Origin: CBDBBY01 sp965203215
GTDB taxonomy: Bacteria > Pseudomonadota > Alphaproteobacteria > Rhodobacterales > Rhodobacteraceae
NCBI GenBank assembly: GCA_965203215.1
Contig: CBDBBY010000001.1
Location: 2,604,001-2,668,000, forward strand
Direction of reading: 5' to 3'
Length of the DNA: 64,000 nucleotides
In this document: positions 9,291 to 18,574 of the stretch, piece after piece
How positions within the stretch are numbered: position 1 is the first letter of the stretch
Layout of the letters: the number at the start of each line of letters is the position of its first letter
Made by a program: the position numbers and the translations under genes
Notes under the pieces: model-generated
Seen by the model: only the letters and a program-made list of their open reading frames with translations
Databases searched by the model: none
Told to the model about the DNA's origin: nothing

Positions 9291-9818
9291 GTCTTATTCC
9301 GGCGGAATGCAGTATTCAAGAATGACGGTCTCGAATCCGGTGTTGAACATCGGTTCCGGATCCCTTCGGCAGCAGGAAAGCTCAAGTTCATTCGAACTCG
9401 CGGCGGATTGATTCCTTGACAAAGTCTTGAACCAATGCCGGGTGCAGCAGACGGGCTGTTCTTCCGCGAGAAATCACCCGACGCCATCCGTGCGAATTGC
9501 CCCGGACATTGGAAATCGCGGTATTTCGGTCAGCCTGGTCACGCGATTGTGGTCTGTTGCCGACTCGAGTTGCTGGCGGATTCAGGTATTATTTGCATCT
9601 AGGGTCGCCGTGCTGGGAGCGGCAATGATATCGCGAATCGCAACATTTCGGTTACTGAGTTGCTCGTTGCCATTTGAACGCGAGCGCAATGTCTTGCGCG
9701 CAAAACTCTGGAAATGCGCCGATTCGATCCGGCTTGATCGCGCAATTGCGTTCAGTTCCCGATTCGAATTGCCGTTCGCGGCAGATGCATTTATTCCTTT
9801 CAAAGCAGCAATTCTCAA
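9291..9818. other. Intergenic region between divergent ade and the lipoprotein gene
   Basis: About 530 bases. It should contain the promoters of both divergent genes. A TTGACA hexamer lies at 9416-9421 but no matching -10 is obvious. The frames here look non-coding and show no recognisable motif. Confidence 0.4.
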
Positions 9819-11570
9819 ATGATCGAAGTGTTGGATAGACTCAAGGCGAACTTGCCCGGCATCAAATGCTTGGCGCTTGCATCGGTCGCGGCGGCGCTGT
9901 CCGCATGCGGCGGGGGAGGCGGTTCCGCGACGACGACAAGCGCGATCATATCCGAAGTGCAGAGAACGGCGGCTCCGCCGAGAAATCCAGCGGATTACGG
10001 AATTTTCGCCGCGCCGGGATTGAACCTGCTTCCTATACACGAAATCCAAGCAACGAACGACGAGCTGGCCCAAATGGTGGGGATTGCGGAGTATGCGTTG
10101 GCCGAAGATGAGCATTCGATCCTTGTCGGTTCGGTCGCTTGCCACTCGTTCGTCAAAACCTGCGAAAACTGGGCGGATCCCTTGGCGGGATCGCTGCCGT
10201 TCACTCTCTACAATCCCGAGGAAGTGAATGAAGACGACAAGACGCCTGCGATAACCTTGACCAACGATCTGATTGGGCAGATCCCGGATACGACGAAAAT
10301 CGTTTCGCTTTCGATCGAGCCGAATACTTACGCAATGATCGAGCGGTACGGCGCATCGCTGCCGTTCGTCGTCGTTCAATCCGCCGGCAACGACGAGCGC
10401 GATTCCTTCTTCAATTACCCCGAGGAAGGTCTCACGGCCCGGGACGAAGAAGCGATTTCAAGGATGATCGACAGGACCTTGGAAGCGGCCGCGGCCGACA
10501 AGGTCCTGTACGTTTCGGGTTACCGCAGACAATTTGGCCGCATCGTTCGCGACGAGAGAGCGGTCGGCTGCATCGGCGTCGAAAGCGCGTGCATATACGC
10601 GCCCTTCAGATACAGGCTGCCCGGATCATCCGAGCCAATTTTCGGAACATCCTTCAGCGCGCCGAACGTCGCAATGGCCCTGGCAAGCGTTCTCGCCTAT
10701 TTCCCGAGCACCTCCGGCGAGGATCTGATTCGGCTCGCAAAGACTTGCGCCAACGAATCGCCCGCCCTGACCGGCTTGGGAGTGGCGGATTTCAGGTGCA
10801 TGACCGAATTGGATGCAAGAGGGGAATGGCGGCTTGTTTCCGATGACGACTTCGCGCAGCTTGCCAGCTCGCCCAGTCCGGCGGCGATCAACTCGCTCGG
10901 ATTTCCCGGAGCCGCCGAGGTCGCGGGCAATTTCGAAACCGCGCGCGAAAGCACGCGGACTGTTCGGCTCGCCTCGCTCAGGCCGGCGCTGTTCCACGCG
11001 ACGAATTTCTCCGCCGGGGTTCCGCAAAACGCGCATTCCGGAGAAACCGGCATCTTCCCCATCGCGGAATCGGGCGGCGGCGCGGAAATGATCGGAAGCG
11101 GAATTGGGTTTGAAGGCGGTTTTTTCGCGGCCGCGGCGTACGGTCAATCGAACAATTTTTTCGGTCTCACGCCGGAATTCGGATACGGGACCTCCGACAA
11201 GCTCGATCTGAGCCTGGGACACGATTCGCTGTTTTTGCGCGCGACCTACGCCGATTCCGAAGGAACCGGCGACCTGCTGAATTCGGCTCATGGGACCGCT
11301 CTCGGCATCTCGGCCAGACAGAAATTTCAATTGACGCCTGCCGTGCAATTGGATGCTTCCCTCCATGCCGACCGGTTTGCCGGGGGATCGGCCGACACCG
11401 CGTTCGGCAAGGTCGAGATCGGAGAAAGCCCATGGAATCGCCACGCCGATCTGATGATGAGTTTCAAGCCTGATTCCAGCGCGACCTACATGATCGGCGG
11501 ACGGATCGGTCAAAAGGGCGACGGCCAGCCGCACAACAAAATTGTCGCCGGGTTCAACTACAGATTTTAG
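9819..11570 (+). CDS. Lipoprotein with subtilisin-like segment and C-terminal beta-domain-like region
   Basis: 583 residues. The N-terminus is a lipoprotein signal ending in LSAC (C30) followed by a run of Gly. The middle resembles part of peptidase family S8: VVVQSAGND near 185-192 (the oxyanion-hole Asn) and GTSFSAPNVA near 276-285 (the catalytic Ser, S278). The Asp (D-T/S-G) and His (HGT) motifs expected upstream are not visible. From ~385 onward the sequence is Gly/aromatic-alternating and ends KIVAGFNYRF, with a terminal Phe as in outer-membrane beta-barrels and autotransporters. It stands alone, facing away from ade. It could be an inactive protease-fold surface protein or a divergent autotransporter protease. 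Confidence 0.7.
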   Translation: MIEVLDRLKANLPGIKCLALASVAAALSACGGGGGSATTTSAIISEVQRTAAPPRNPADYGIFAAPGLNLLPIHEIQATNDELAQMVGIAEYALAEDEHSILVGSVACHSFVKTCENWADPLAGSLPFTLYNPEEVNEDDKTPAITLTNDLIGQIPDTTKIVSLSIEPNTYAMIERYGASLPFVVVQSAGNDERDSFFNYPEEGLTARDEEAISRMIDRTLEAAAADKVLYVSGYRRQFGRIVRDERAVGCIGVESACIYAPFRYRLPGSSEPIFGTSFSAPNVAMALASVLAYFPSTSGEDLIRLAKTCANESPALTGLGVADFRCMTELDARGEWRLVSDDDFAQLASSPSPAAINSLGFPGAAEVAGNFETARESTRTVRLASLRPALFHATNFSAGVPQNAHSGETGIFPIAESGGGAEMIGSGIGFEGGFFAAAAYGQSNNFFGLTPEFGYGTSDKLDLSLGHDSLFLRATYADSEGTGDLLNSAHGTALGISARQKFQLTPAVQLDASLHADRFAGGSADTAFGKVEIGESPWNRHADLMMSFKPDSSATYMIGGRIGQKGDGQPHNKIVAGFNYRF

Positions 11571-11604
11571 AACTCGCTCGATCGGCGGAACCGCGGCTGC
11601 CGGT

Positions 11605-12414
11605 TTATTCGACCTTGCCCCGCCGCTTGACCGGCTCCCAGATCCTCTTGTTCGTCAGGTAGAGCAGCACGGCCAATAGAGCCAGCAACGCCACGCTCGT
11701 GAAGCCCATCCTCTTGCGAGCCATCATTTTGGGCTCGGCGGCCCACGTCAGGAATGCCGTGACGTCCTCCGCCAGATCTCGGACCGAATTGTCGGAGCCG
11801 TCGGAGAATTCCACGATCCCGTCAGTCAATGGCGGAGCCATTGAAATCCAGCCGCCTCCGTAAGCCGTGTTGGCGTAAAGAAACGTTCCTGCCTCTTCCT
11901 TCTCCTCGCCGGTATAGCCGGTCAACAGGGACGCGACATATTCCGGTCCGCCTACGCCCCGGAACAACTGCGTAAGTCCCGTGCCCTCCGGGCCGTGGAA
12001 ACCGGCCCGGGCCTTTGTCATCAAGGACAGGTCGGGTGCGTCGACGGAGTCATTGGCAGGAAAATGATCAGTGGGCTTGGCAGGTCTGGTATCGTCGAGC
12101 TCCGAATCGAACACCTCGTAATTCTCGGCGAACGCCTTGACCGCGTTTTCGCTGAGCCCGACTCCGCCTTCGTCGCCCAGCGTCCGAAACGGCACGTATT
12201 TGAGGCCGTGGCAGGCTGCGCAAACCTCCTGATAAACGATCAGACCACGCTGAAGCTGATCCTGATCGTATTTTCCGAATGGACCTTCAAAGGAAAACGA
12301 GAAGTCCTCGACGTGAGCTTCTCCCGCCGCAAAGGCCGCATTCGCGGACGCCAGCGAAGCAAGCGCGGCCGCGACGACCTTCAGCGCAAATTTCGACTTT
12401 CGCATTCTGTTCAT
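11605..12414 (-). CDS. petC: Cytochrome c1 of the bc1 complex
   Basis: 269 residues: signal peptide (residues 1-30, ending AFAA), the single haem site CAACH at 65-69, a periplasmic domain, and a C-terminal membrane anchor (SVALLALLAVLLYL) ending in a basic tail. It transfers electrons from the Rieske protein to soluble or membrane cytochrome c. The ATG at 12414 overlaps the petB stop by 4 bases (ATGA); ATG at 12405 is an alternative. Last gene of petA-petB-petC. Confidence 0.95.
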   Translation of the reverse strand: MNRMRKSKFALKVVAAALASLASANAAFAAGEAHVEDFSFSFEGPFGKYDQDQLQRGLIVYQEVCAACHGLKYVPFRTLGDEGGVGLSENAVKAFAENYEVFDSELDDTRPAKPTDHFPANDSVDAPDLSLMTKARAGFHGPEGTGLTQLFRGVGGPEYVASLLTGYTGEEKEEAGTFLYANTAYGGGWISMAPPLTDGIVEFSDGSDNSVRDLAEDVTAFLTWAAEPKMMARKRMGFTSVALLALLAVLLYLTNKRIWEPVKRRGKVE

Positions 12415-13742
12415 TCCGGCTTGATCGCGGAGATTTCGTCTTGAGGATGTCGCAAGTCGAAATCATCTTCGATCGTGTTCGGTCGATCCAGCGGCTTCTC
12501 GAGAACGCCGAGCAGAGGAAGGATCACGAGGAAGTAAAGGAACCAATACGCTGAGCCCGCGAGCGAAATGATCGCATAGATGCCTTCAGCAGGTCTTCCG
12601 CCCGCCCAAGTCAAAACTACGAAATCAAGCACGAGCAGAGCGAACCACCATTTGAACATCGGCCGGTACCGCCCCGATTTGACGGACGAGGTATCGAGCC
12701 ACGGAACCAGCGCGAGCACCACCATAGAGCCGAACATGGCCATGACGCCGAAAAACTTCGCGTCGATGATCCCTCCCGTGACGAAACTCGTGAACTGCAC
12801 GACCCAGACATCGGAGGTGAAGGCCCGAAGAATCGCGTAAAAGGGCAGGAAGTACCATTCAGGCACGATATGCTCCGGCGTGGCGAGCGGGTTCGCTTCG
12901 ATGTAGTTGTCCGGATGGCCCAAAAAGTTGGGCATGAAGCCGACGATCGCGAAGAAAATCGCCAATATCACCGCGAGAGCGAACAAGTCTTTGATGACGA
13001 AGTAGGGCCAGAACGGCACGGTGTCGCGGTCCGCTTCCTCCCGGCTGCCGCGCCGCACTTCCACCCCGGCGGGATTGTTGTTCCCGGTGGTATGGAAAGC
13101 CCAGATATGGAGCACGACGATGCCCGCAATAGCGAACGGCAACAGATAGTGAAGCGAGAAGAACCGATTGAGCGTGGGGTTGTCGACCGCCGGGCCGCCG
13201 AGCAGCCAAGTCTGAAGCGCGTCCCCGATCCCCGGTATGGCGCCGAACAGTCCGGTGATGACGGTCGCGCCCCAAAACGACATTTGCCCCCACGGAAGCA
13301 CGTAGCCCATGAACGCGGTCGCCATCATCAGCACATAGATCAACATGCCGATGATCCAGGTCATCTCGCGGGGCGGCTTGTACGATCCGTAGTAGAGACT
13401 ACGAAATATGTGCAGATAGACAGCGAAGAAGAAGAGCGACGCTCCGTTGGCATGCAGGTAGCGCAATGCCCAGCCGCCATTCACGTTTCGCATGATGTGC
13501 TCGATGCTCGCGAACGCCATGTCGGCGTGCGGCGTGTAATGCATCGCGAGAACGATGCCCGTCACTATCTGGAGCGCCAGGCAGAATGTCACGACTATGC
13601 CCCAGATCCACATCCAATTCAGATTCTTCGGAGTGGGGATCATCAGCGTGTCATAGACGATCGACATTACCGGCAATCGTGCATGGAGCCATTTGCCGAA
13701 CGCGGACTCGGGCACGTAGTGATCATGCGGAATGCGGGACAT
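12411..13742 (-). CDS. petB: Cytochrome b of the bc1 complex
   Basis: 443 residues with about eight membrane segments. The haem-ligand helices are seen as HANGASLFFFAVYLHIFR and FAIAGIVVLHIWAFH, and the Qo-site PEWY motif as VPEWYFLPFYAILR. It carries the quinol oxidation and quinone reduction sites of complex III. A TTG overlapping the petA stop would extend the protein by 5 residues, but GAGGAAAA lies just before the ATG at 13742, so I use that. Between petA and petC in the operon. Confidence 0.96.
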   Translation of the reverse strand: MSRIPHDHYVPESAFGKWLHARLPVMSIVYDTLMIPTPKNLNWMWIWGIVVTFCLALQIVTGIVLAMHYTPHADMAFASIEHIMRNVNGGWALRYLHANGASLFFFAVYLHIFRSLYYGSYKPPREMTWIIGMLIYVLMMATAFMGYVLPWGQMSFWGATVITGLFGAIPGIGDALQTWLLGGPAVDNPTLNRFFSLHYLLPFAIAGIVVLHIWAFHTTGNNNPAGVEVRRGSREEADRDTVPFWPYFVIKDLFALAVILAIFFAIVGFMPNFLGHPDNYIEANPLATPEHIVPEWYFLPFYAILRAFTSDVWVVQFTSFVTGGIIDAKFFGVMAMFGSMVVLALVPWLDTSSVKSGRYRPMFKWWFALLVLDFVVLTWAGGRPAEGIYAIISLAGSAYWFLYFLVILPLLGVLEKPLDRPNTIEDDFDLRHPQDEISAIKPE

Positions 13743-13753
13743 CGCGCTTTTCC

Positions 13754-14317
13754 TCAACCCAGCTTGAGCGTCGTTTCATCCAGGAAGACCGCGAGCGGAA
13801 CCTCGAGGTTCTCCGGCGCAGGGCCTTTGCGAATCCTGCCGGCCGTGTCGTAGTGGGAGCCGTGGCAAGGGCAGAACCACCCGCCGAATTCGCCGGCGCC
13901 GTCTCCGAGCGGAACGCAGCCGAGATGCGTGCAGACGCCGACCATCACGAGCCATTCGCCCGCTTCGTCGACGGTGCGAAATTCGTCCCGCGCGTCGGTT
14001 TCGTCCGGCCTGTTGGCATTCCGCGCGAGCGGATCCACGAGCAGGTCCAGATCCGCCGCTCGGGCGGCCTCGATCTCCTCGGCTGTTCGGCGACGGATGA
14101 AAACAGGCTTGCCAAGCCATTTCACAGTGATCTGAGTGCCGGGCTCGACACCGCCGACGTCGACCTGAATCGACGAAAGCGCCTGCACGTCGGCGCTCGG
14201 GTTCATTTGGTCGATCAACGGCCAGACGGCCGCTCCGCCGGCAACAGCGCCGGTCCCGGCTGTGGCGTAGTATATGAAATCCCTGCGGGTCCCTACGACG
14301 GGTTCTGCATCCGACAA
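13754..14317 (-). CDS. petA: Rieske iron-sulfur subunit of the bc1 complex
   Basis: 187 residues from a TTG start with a near-perfect AAGGAGG 6 bases upstream; this gives the typical N-terminus LSDAEPVVGTRRDF. A membrane anchor follows (FIYYATAGTGAVAGGAAVWP). Cluster ligands: CTHLGC (C129, H131) and CPCHGSHYD (C149, C151, H152). An in-frame ATG 21 codons upstream exists but lacks a ribosome site. The protein passes electrons from quinol to cytochrome c1. First gene of the pet operon; a Tat-type twin-Arg (TRRDF) precedes the anchor. Confidence 0.95.
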   Translation of the reverse strand: MSDAEPVVGTRRDFIYYATAGTGAVAGGAAVWPLIDQMNPSADVQALSSIQVDVGGVEPGTQITVKWLGKPVFIRRRTAEEIEAARAADLDLLVDPLARNANRPDETDARDEFRTVDEAGEWLVMVGVCTHLGCVPLGDGAGEFGGWFCPCHGSHYDTAGRIRKGPAPENLEVPLAVFLDETTLKLG

Positions 14318-14802
14318 AATGCGCCTCCTTACAAAAGCCCGGCGTCTCGATGATTCACATGTTTTCCCGATCGCCGCCAAGACGGGCGCGGGATTCAGAG
14401 CACTTTCTACAATTCAAATCTTCGCACGTCTAGACTGCCGAGCGCCGCTTTGCAGGTCGTCGCCATGCGAACAGGACATTGAGCGGGATCTCCCACTTTT
14501 GCGACTGCAAGACCAAATTTTCCATCGCGCCTGCCATGTGGGAAACGCCGCTGCTTCAAGCCGACAAATTTGCGGGCAACGGAAATGCCAAGGACCTGTT
14601 GCATACGATATTCAAGCAACATGTCGTGAAGGCGCAGGCATGAAGGGAGCAGAACACGAACTCGCATTCCGGCCCTGCATGCATGCTTCGCCGCCATCAG
14701 GAAACGAGGTCGAAACTGACAGCATTCCGCGCGCCCACGGACGCAAACGGCAACCGGATGCTAGGCCCCGTTCTCGCGCGAGTGGCGTCTGGCGAAATCC
14801 CG
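14318..14802. other. Intergenic region upstream of petA
   Basis: About 485 bases between the methyltransferase stop and petA start, both on the minus strand. It should contain the pet promoter. The frames here have no recognisable homology, and I see no clear terminator hairpin. Confidence 0.4.
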
Positions 14803-15822
14803 TCATGACGCGGATTCTCCGAGTCTGCGCTTGGCGATCTCGACATACTCGTCATTGATTTCGCTGCCGATGCACGAGCGGCCCGCGCGTTTAGCAGCCA
14901 ACGCCGTCGTTCCGCTCCCGAGAAACGGATCAAGCACGATCTGCCCCGGCAGCGAAAACAGCCGGATCAGGTGTTCGACCAATTCGAGCGGCTTGACCGT
15001 CAGGTGGGAGTTGAACCAGTCCCGAGAAGGTTTCTCCACGGTCATCACGGTTGCCGGGGCTTTTCCGTTCAGTCTCTCCGTCGTGTCAATGAGTCCGGTC
15101 TCATGCCTGGTCCAATTCTCTATGAATGTTCCCTCGCGCGGCTTCTGGGCCAGAATCATCGCTTCGAATTGCGGGCGGAGCTGCGGAGTCTTGCGACCGC
15201 CCATATGATTTTTGATCGTCTCGCGCTCCGACTTCGGGCGATCCATTCGATCCACGAAATGGTTCAAGGTGAACGCTTTGGATTGAGCGTAACGCGTAAA
15301 CCGCCATGCATAGAGGTCGCGTATTTCGAACCCGACATCTTCCAGGCCGACGGCCATTCTGTGGACCAGGCGCGGCTGGCTGAACACGACGGCGAATGCG
15401 CCCGGCTTCATGGCATTCATTATCCCTTCGCCGACCTGCGAGATGAATGCTTGCAAGGCCAGACCCTGTCGAGGATCGAACTTCATCCCGACCGGCAGGC
15501 TTCCGATGGAGCCGGTCGCGCGAGGAGCTCCATCGCGTCCGTTTCTCCAACCGTTGTCGAGTCCCTCAAGGAAGTACGGCGGATCCGTGACCGTCAAATG
15601 GACGCTGTTCGCTTCGATGTTCGGAAGAAAGTCGCGGCAATCCGCCGGCTCAATTGTGAAAAACAGCGGATTGCGGGCTTCTTCGGTCCTACCTTCGATG
15701 CGACGGTCCTTTGCAGCCTCGTCCGAATCGGATGCCGCAAGAATTTGCGGATCCGCCATGTCCGCCGTTCTTTCAGCAGCTTCTGTCGCAGCCTGCACGA
15801 CGTTGTGCTGTTTGTCCGTCAT
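14803..15822 (-). CDS. Beta-class N4/N6 DNA methyltransferase
   Basis: 339 residues from the ATG at 15822. Catalytic motif IV TDPPYFLEG lies near residue 80 and the AdoMet-binding motif I DPFLGSGTTALAAKRAGR near 298; the order IV before I defines the beta class. It transfers a methyl group to adenine N6 or cytosine N4 in a specific site. The frame remains open upstream to a TTG at 15978, adding 52 basic residues that do not look conserved. No restriction endonuclease is adjacent, so it looks like an orphan or prophage-derived methylase. Target sequence cannot be read. Confidence 0.85.
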   Translation of the reverse strand: MTDKQHNVVQAATEAAERTADMADPQILAASDSDEAAKDRRIEGRTEEARNPLFFTIEPADCRDFLPNIEANSVHLTVTDPPYFLEGLDNGWRNGRDGAPRATGSIGSLPVGMKFDPRQGLALQAFISQVGEGIMNAMKPGAFAVVFSQPRLVHRMAVGLEDVGFEIRDLYAWRFTRYAQSKAFTLNHFVDRMDRPKSERETIKNHMGGRKTPQLRPQFEAMILAQKPREGTFIENWTRHETGLIDTTERLNGKAPATVMTVEKPSRDWFNSHLTVKPLELVEHLIRLFSLPGQIVLDPFLGSGTTALAAKRAGRSCIGSEINDEYVEIAKRRLGESAS

Positions 15823-16149
15823 TCGATCGCTTTGCCCAGCGGGTCGAGTCTGGTCAACAAGCTCTCGGATGATGTTTTCACCAAGATGACGTCCAAGTTT
15901 TCGGCGCGGCGCGAACTTCAGCTTTTTCCTGCCGCTGATTGGAATTGCTTTGGTAATCCTATCAAACACACGGATCAATTTGGCAAGGCAGACGAATTCT
16001 TTGGGTTCGTTTATCCCGCAGGATGTTCTCGCAGGTTTCGTCGCGCGCGCAAACCGAATCGGTTTCCGAGGGCGTTATGTCCTTTGCGATTTCAAGAATA
16101 TTGGGAAACTCGCTAAGGTCTCGCTGAGACTCAAAAAGCTTGCAATCCG

Positions 16150-17667
16150 TTGGAGGAGAAAATCGCGAACCATCTCATCGACGCGCTGTGCCGAGCGAGG
16201 CAACCGAACTCGTTGCATCCGCTCGCCATTTTCGAAGACGGCGGGACTCTTTCTTACGCGGACTTCCTTGACGGTGCTGGTCGCATCGCTGCGGCACTCC
16301 GGAATTTCGGCGTCATGCCCGGAAACAGAGTCGCCTTCCAGGCGCCAAAGTCGATCACCTCGCTTCAAATGTATCTGGGCGCTGTCATGGCCGGCGGCAT
16401 TTTCGTTCCGCTCAATCCTGCTTACACATCGGAAGAGGTCGAATACTTTCTGTCAGATTCCGAACCCGCACTATTCATCTGCGAGCGAAGCCGTTTTGAA
16501 GCTTTGAGCGAAAGCAACAGCGCTGCTCAAATCTGCGACCTTGATTCGTTGCGCCAAGAAATCGATGCAATGAAACGACCGCTCCGTGCCCAAAACCCGG
16601 TCGCCCGGTCTCCAAGCGACCTGGCTGCAATATTGTATACGTCAGGAACGACCGGCCGACCGAAAGGAGCGATGCTCTCCCACTCGGCGCTGGCTACGAA
16701 TAGCGAGGTGCTCGTGAAGCTCTGGCGCTTCACGAAATCCGACGCGCTCATTCATGCGCTCCCTGCCTACCATACGCATGGCCTGTTCGTGGCAACAAAT
16801 GTCGCGCTGATGGCGGGCTGCACGCTCCTCTTTTTCGAGAAATTCAACGCGGATGCCGTCTTGAGCGCTTTCCCCAAGGCAACGGCCTTGATGGGCGTTC
16901 CGACCTTCTACACGCGGATGCTTCAGGTGCCGGAACTCAACCGGTCGCTCGCTTCCAACATGCGTCTCTTCATATCCGGATCCGCACCGCTTCTTCCGGA
17001 AACCCACAAGGAATGGCGCTGCCGCACCGGACACGAAATTCTGGAGCGGTACGGAATGACCGAAGCCAACATGATCACCTCGATACCCTACGACGGGCCG
17101 CGAAAGCCGGGCACGGTCGGCCTTCCGCTTGCGGGCGTCGAACTGCGCATCCGCGAAAGTGCGACCGGTCGCGAGGCGCAGGAAGGTGAAGCCGGAATGC
17201 TCGAAATCAAGAGCCCCGGCCTGTTCTCCGGGTATTGGCGAATGCCTGAAAAAACGAAATCGGAGTTCACCGATGACGGCTATTTCATTACCGGCGACCT
17301 CGCCAGTCGAGACAGCGACGGCTTCATTGCGATAGAGGGTCGGGCGAAGGATCTCGTGATCTCAGGTGGATTGAATATCTACCCCAAAGAAATTGAAGGC
17401 GTTATCGACCGGTGCCCCGGCGTCGCGGAAAGCGCCGTGTTCGGAGTTCCGCATTCCGATTTCGGCGAAGCGGCTGTCGCGACCGTAGTTCTTGATGATG
17501 CAGGCGTCTCAATCCGCGAAATCGAAAACTTTCTGGCTGACAAGCTTGCGCGATACAAGCACCCCAAGCGCGTCGCATTCGTGGATGCGCTTCCCAGAAA
17601 CGCGATGGGCAAAGTGCAAAAGTCGGTTCTGCGCAGCGACTTCAAGACGATTTTCGATGCTGCTTGA
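16150..17667 (+). CDS. matB: Malonyl-CoA synthetase (acyl-AMP ligase family)
   Basis: 505 residues with the ANL superfamily motifs: phosphate loop LYTSGTTGRPKGAML near 160-175, ERYGMTEANM near 302, TGDLASRDSDGF near 382 and the C-terminal NAMGKVQKSVLR with the catalytic Lys. The blocks ALPAYHTHGLFVATN and MGVPTFYTRML are characteristic of MatB, which makes malonyl-CoA from malonate, CoA and ATP. The start is awkward: TTG at 16150, where the GGAGGAG that might be a ribosome site lies just inside the frame. No malonyl-CoA decarboxylase or malonate transporter is adjacent. Methylmalonate is an alternative substrate. Confidence 0.88.
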   Translation: MEEKIANHLIDALCRARQPNSLHPLAIFEDGGTLSYADFLDGAGRIAAALRNFGVMPGNRVAFQAPKSITSLQMYLGAVMAGGIFVPLNPAYTSEEVEYFLSDSEPALFICERSRFEALSESNSAAQICDLDSLRQEIDAMKRPLRAQNPVARSPSDLAAILYTSGTTGRPKGAMLSHSALATNSEVLVKLWRFTKSDALIHALPAYHTHGLFVATNVALMAGCTLLFFEKFNADAVLSAFPKATALMGVPTFYTRMLQVPELNRSLASNMRLFISGSAPLLPETHKEWRCRTGHEILERYGMTEANMITSIPYDGPRKPGTVGLPLAGVELRIRESATGREAQEGEAGMLEIKSPGLFSGYWRMPEKTKSEFTDDGYFITGDLASRDSDGFIAIEGRAKDLVISGGLNIYPKEIEGVIDRCPGVAESAVFGVPHSDFGEAAVATVVLDDAGVSIREIENFLADKLARYKHPKRVAFVDALPRNAMGKVQKSVLRSDFKTIFDAA

Positions 17668-17685
17668 TTGAACAATTCCGCGGTT

Positions 17686-18294
17686 TCACATCCTCGGAAC
17701 AGTTGCCTTCATGCTCGGACGCGCCGCGAAGTTCTTGTGCCATGCGGCAAGTCGGCCATGTCCGGCACGCCAATCTCGGGACTCATGCCTGAAGTCCAAA
17801 TAACCGAGTGCGCATCCGACGGCGATATGGGCAATATCTATCGGCCCATCCAGATATCCGATCCATCGTTCTTCAAGCGCGTTGAGCGCGCGGGCGACTT
17901 TGCTCCATTGGCCGTCCATCCAAGCGTCGCTGCGCGACTCTTCGGATCTGCATCGGAATTCGTAGACAATGAGCACTGCCGCATCCATGATCCCATCGGC
18001 CGTGGCCTCCAGCGTCAACGCGTCCCATAGCTTGGGCTGCTCTGGATAAAGCGAACAGCCGAAATGATCGTTAATGAATCTGCATATCACGCGACTGTCG
18101 TAGAGACCCGGTCCGTCTTTGCGTTCAAGAACGGGGATCTTCCCGAGCGGGTTTGCTGCCGTCGGGAACGACCCTGGATCAATTGGCGTCCCGGCGGCCG
18201 GCACCAGTTCAACCGAATCAATAGTTCCTGCTTCATGAAGAAGCACGATTGGCTTGCGGGCAAACGGCGACTTGACGTCAAAATATAGCTTCAA
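17686..18294 (-). CDS. Glutathione S-transferase family protein
   Basis: 202 residues. The N-terminal thioredoxin-like domain starts KLYFDVKSPFARKPIVLLHE and includes NPLGKIPVLE and the gamma-Glu-binding DSRVICRFIND; an all-helical C-terminal domain follows. GSTs conjugate glutathione to electrophiles or reduce peroxides. The start is taken as the TTG at 18294 because GGAGGG lies 5 bases upstream; ATGs at 18315 and 18309 would add up to 7 residues and lack a clear ribosome site. Convergent with matB, 18 bp apart. Confidence 0.88.
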   Translation of the reverse strand: MKLYFDVKSPFARKPIVLLHEAGTIDSVELVPAAGTPIDPGSFPTAANPLGKIPVLERKDGPGLYDSRVICRFINDHFGCSLYPEQPKLWDALTLEATADGIMDAAVLIVYEFRCRSEESRSDAWMDGQWSKVARALNALEERWIGYLDGPIDIAHIAVGCALGYLDFRHESRDWRAGHGRLAAWHKNFAARPSMKATVPRM

Positions 18295-18574
18295 TGCATC
18301 CCTCCGCATTTTCACTCGAGCAACAAACCAGAGCAGCGGAGATCATGCATCGGATTAGGTGAACTCGCAAGGCTGGCGCAGCCAAAGCCGCCAGCTGAAC
18401 AATGGCACGCGCATTCGTGCAGGTCATTCCATGCGACGCTCACATGATCCTCCGGAGGTCATAGATGACGGAAGTCCGTGTCAATGAATCACTCGAACTC
18501 ATACGCAAAAATAGGCTTGAATTTGCTCTCCGATCCTTTCGACCAAGCCGAGCCTCCGGTCGATACGGAAGCCC

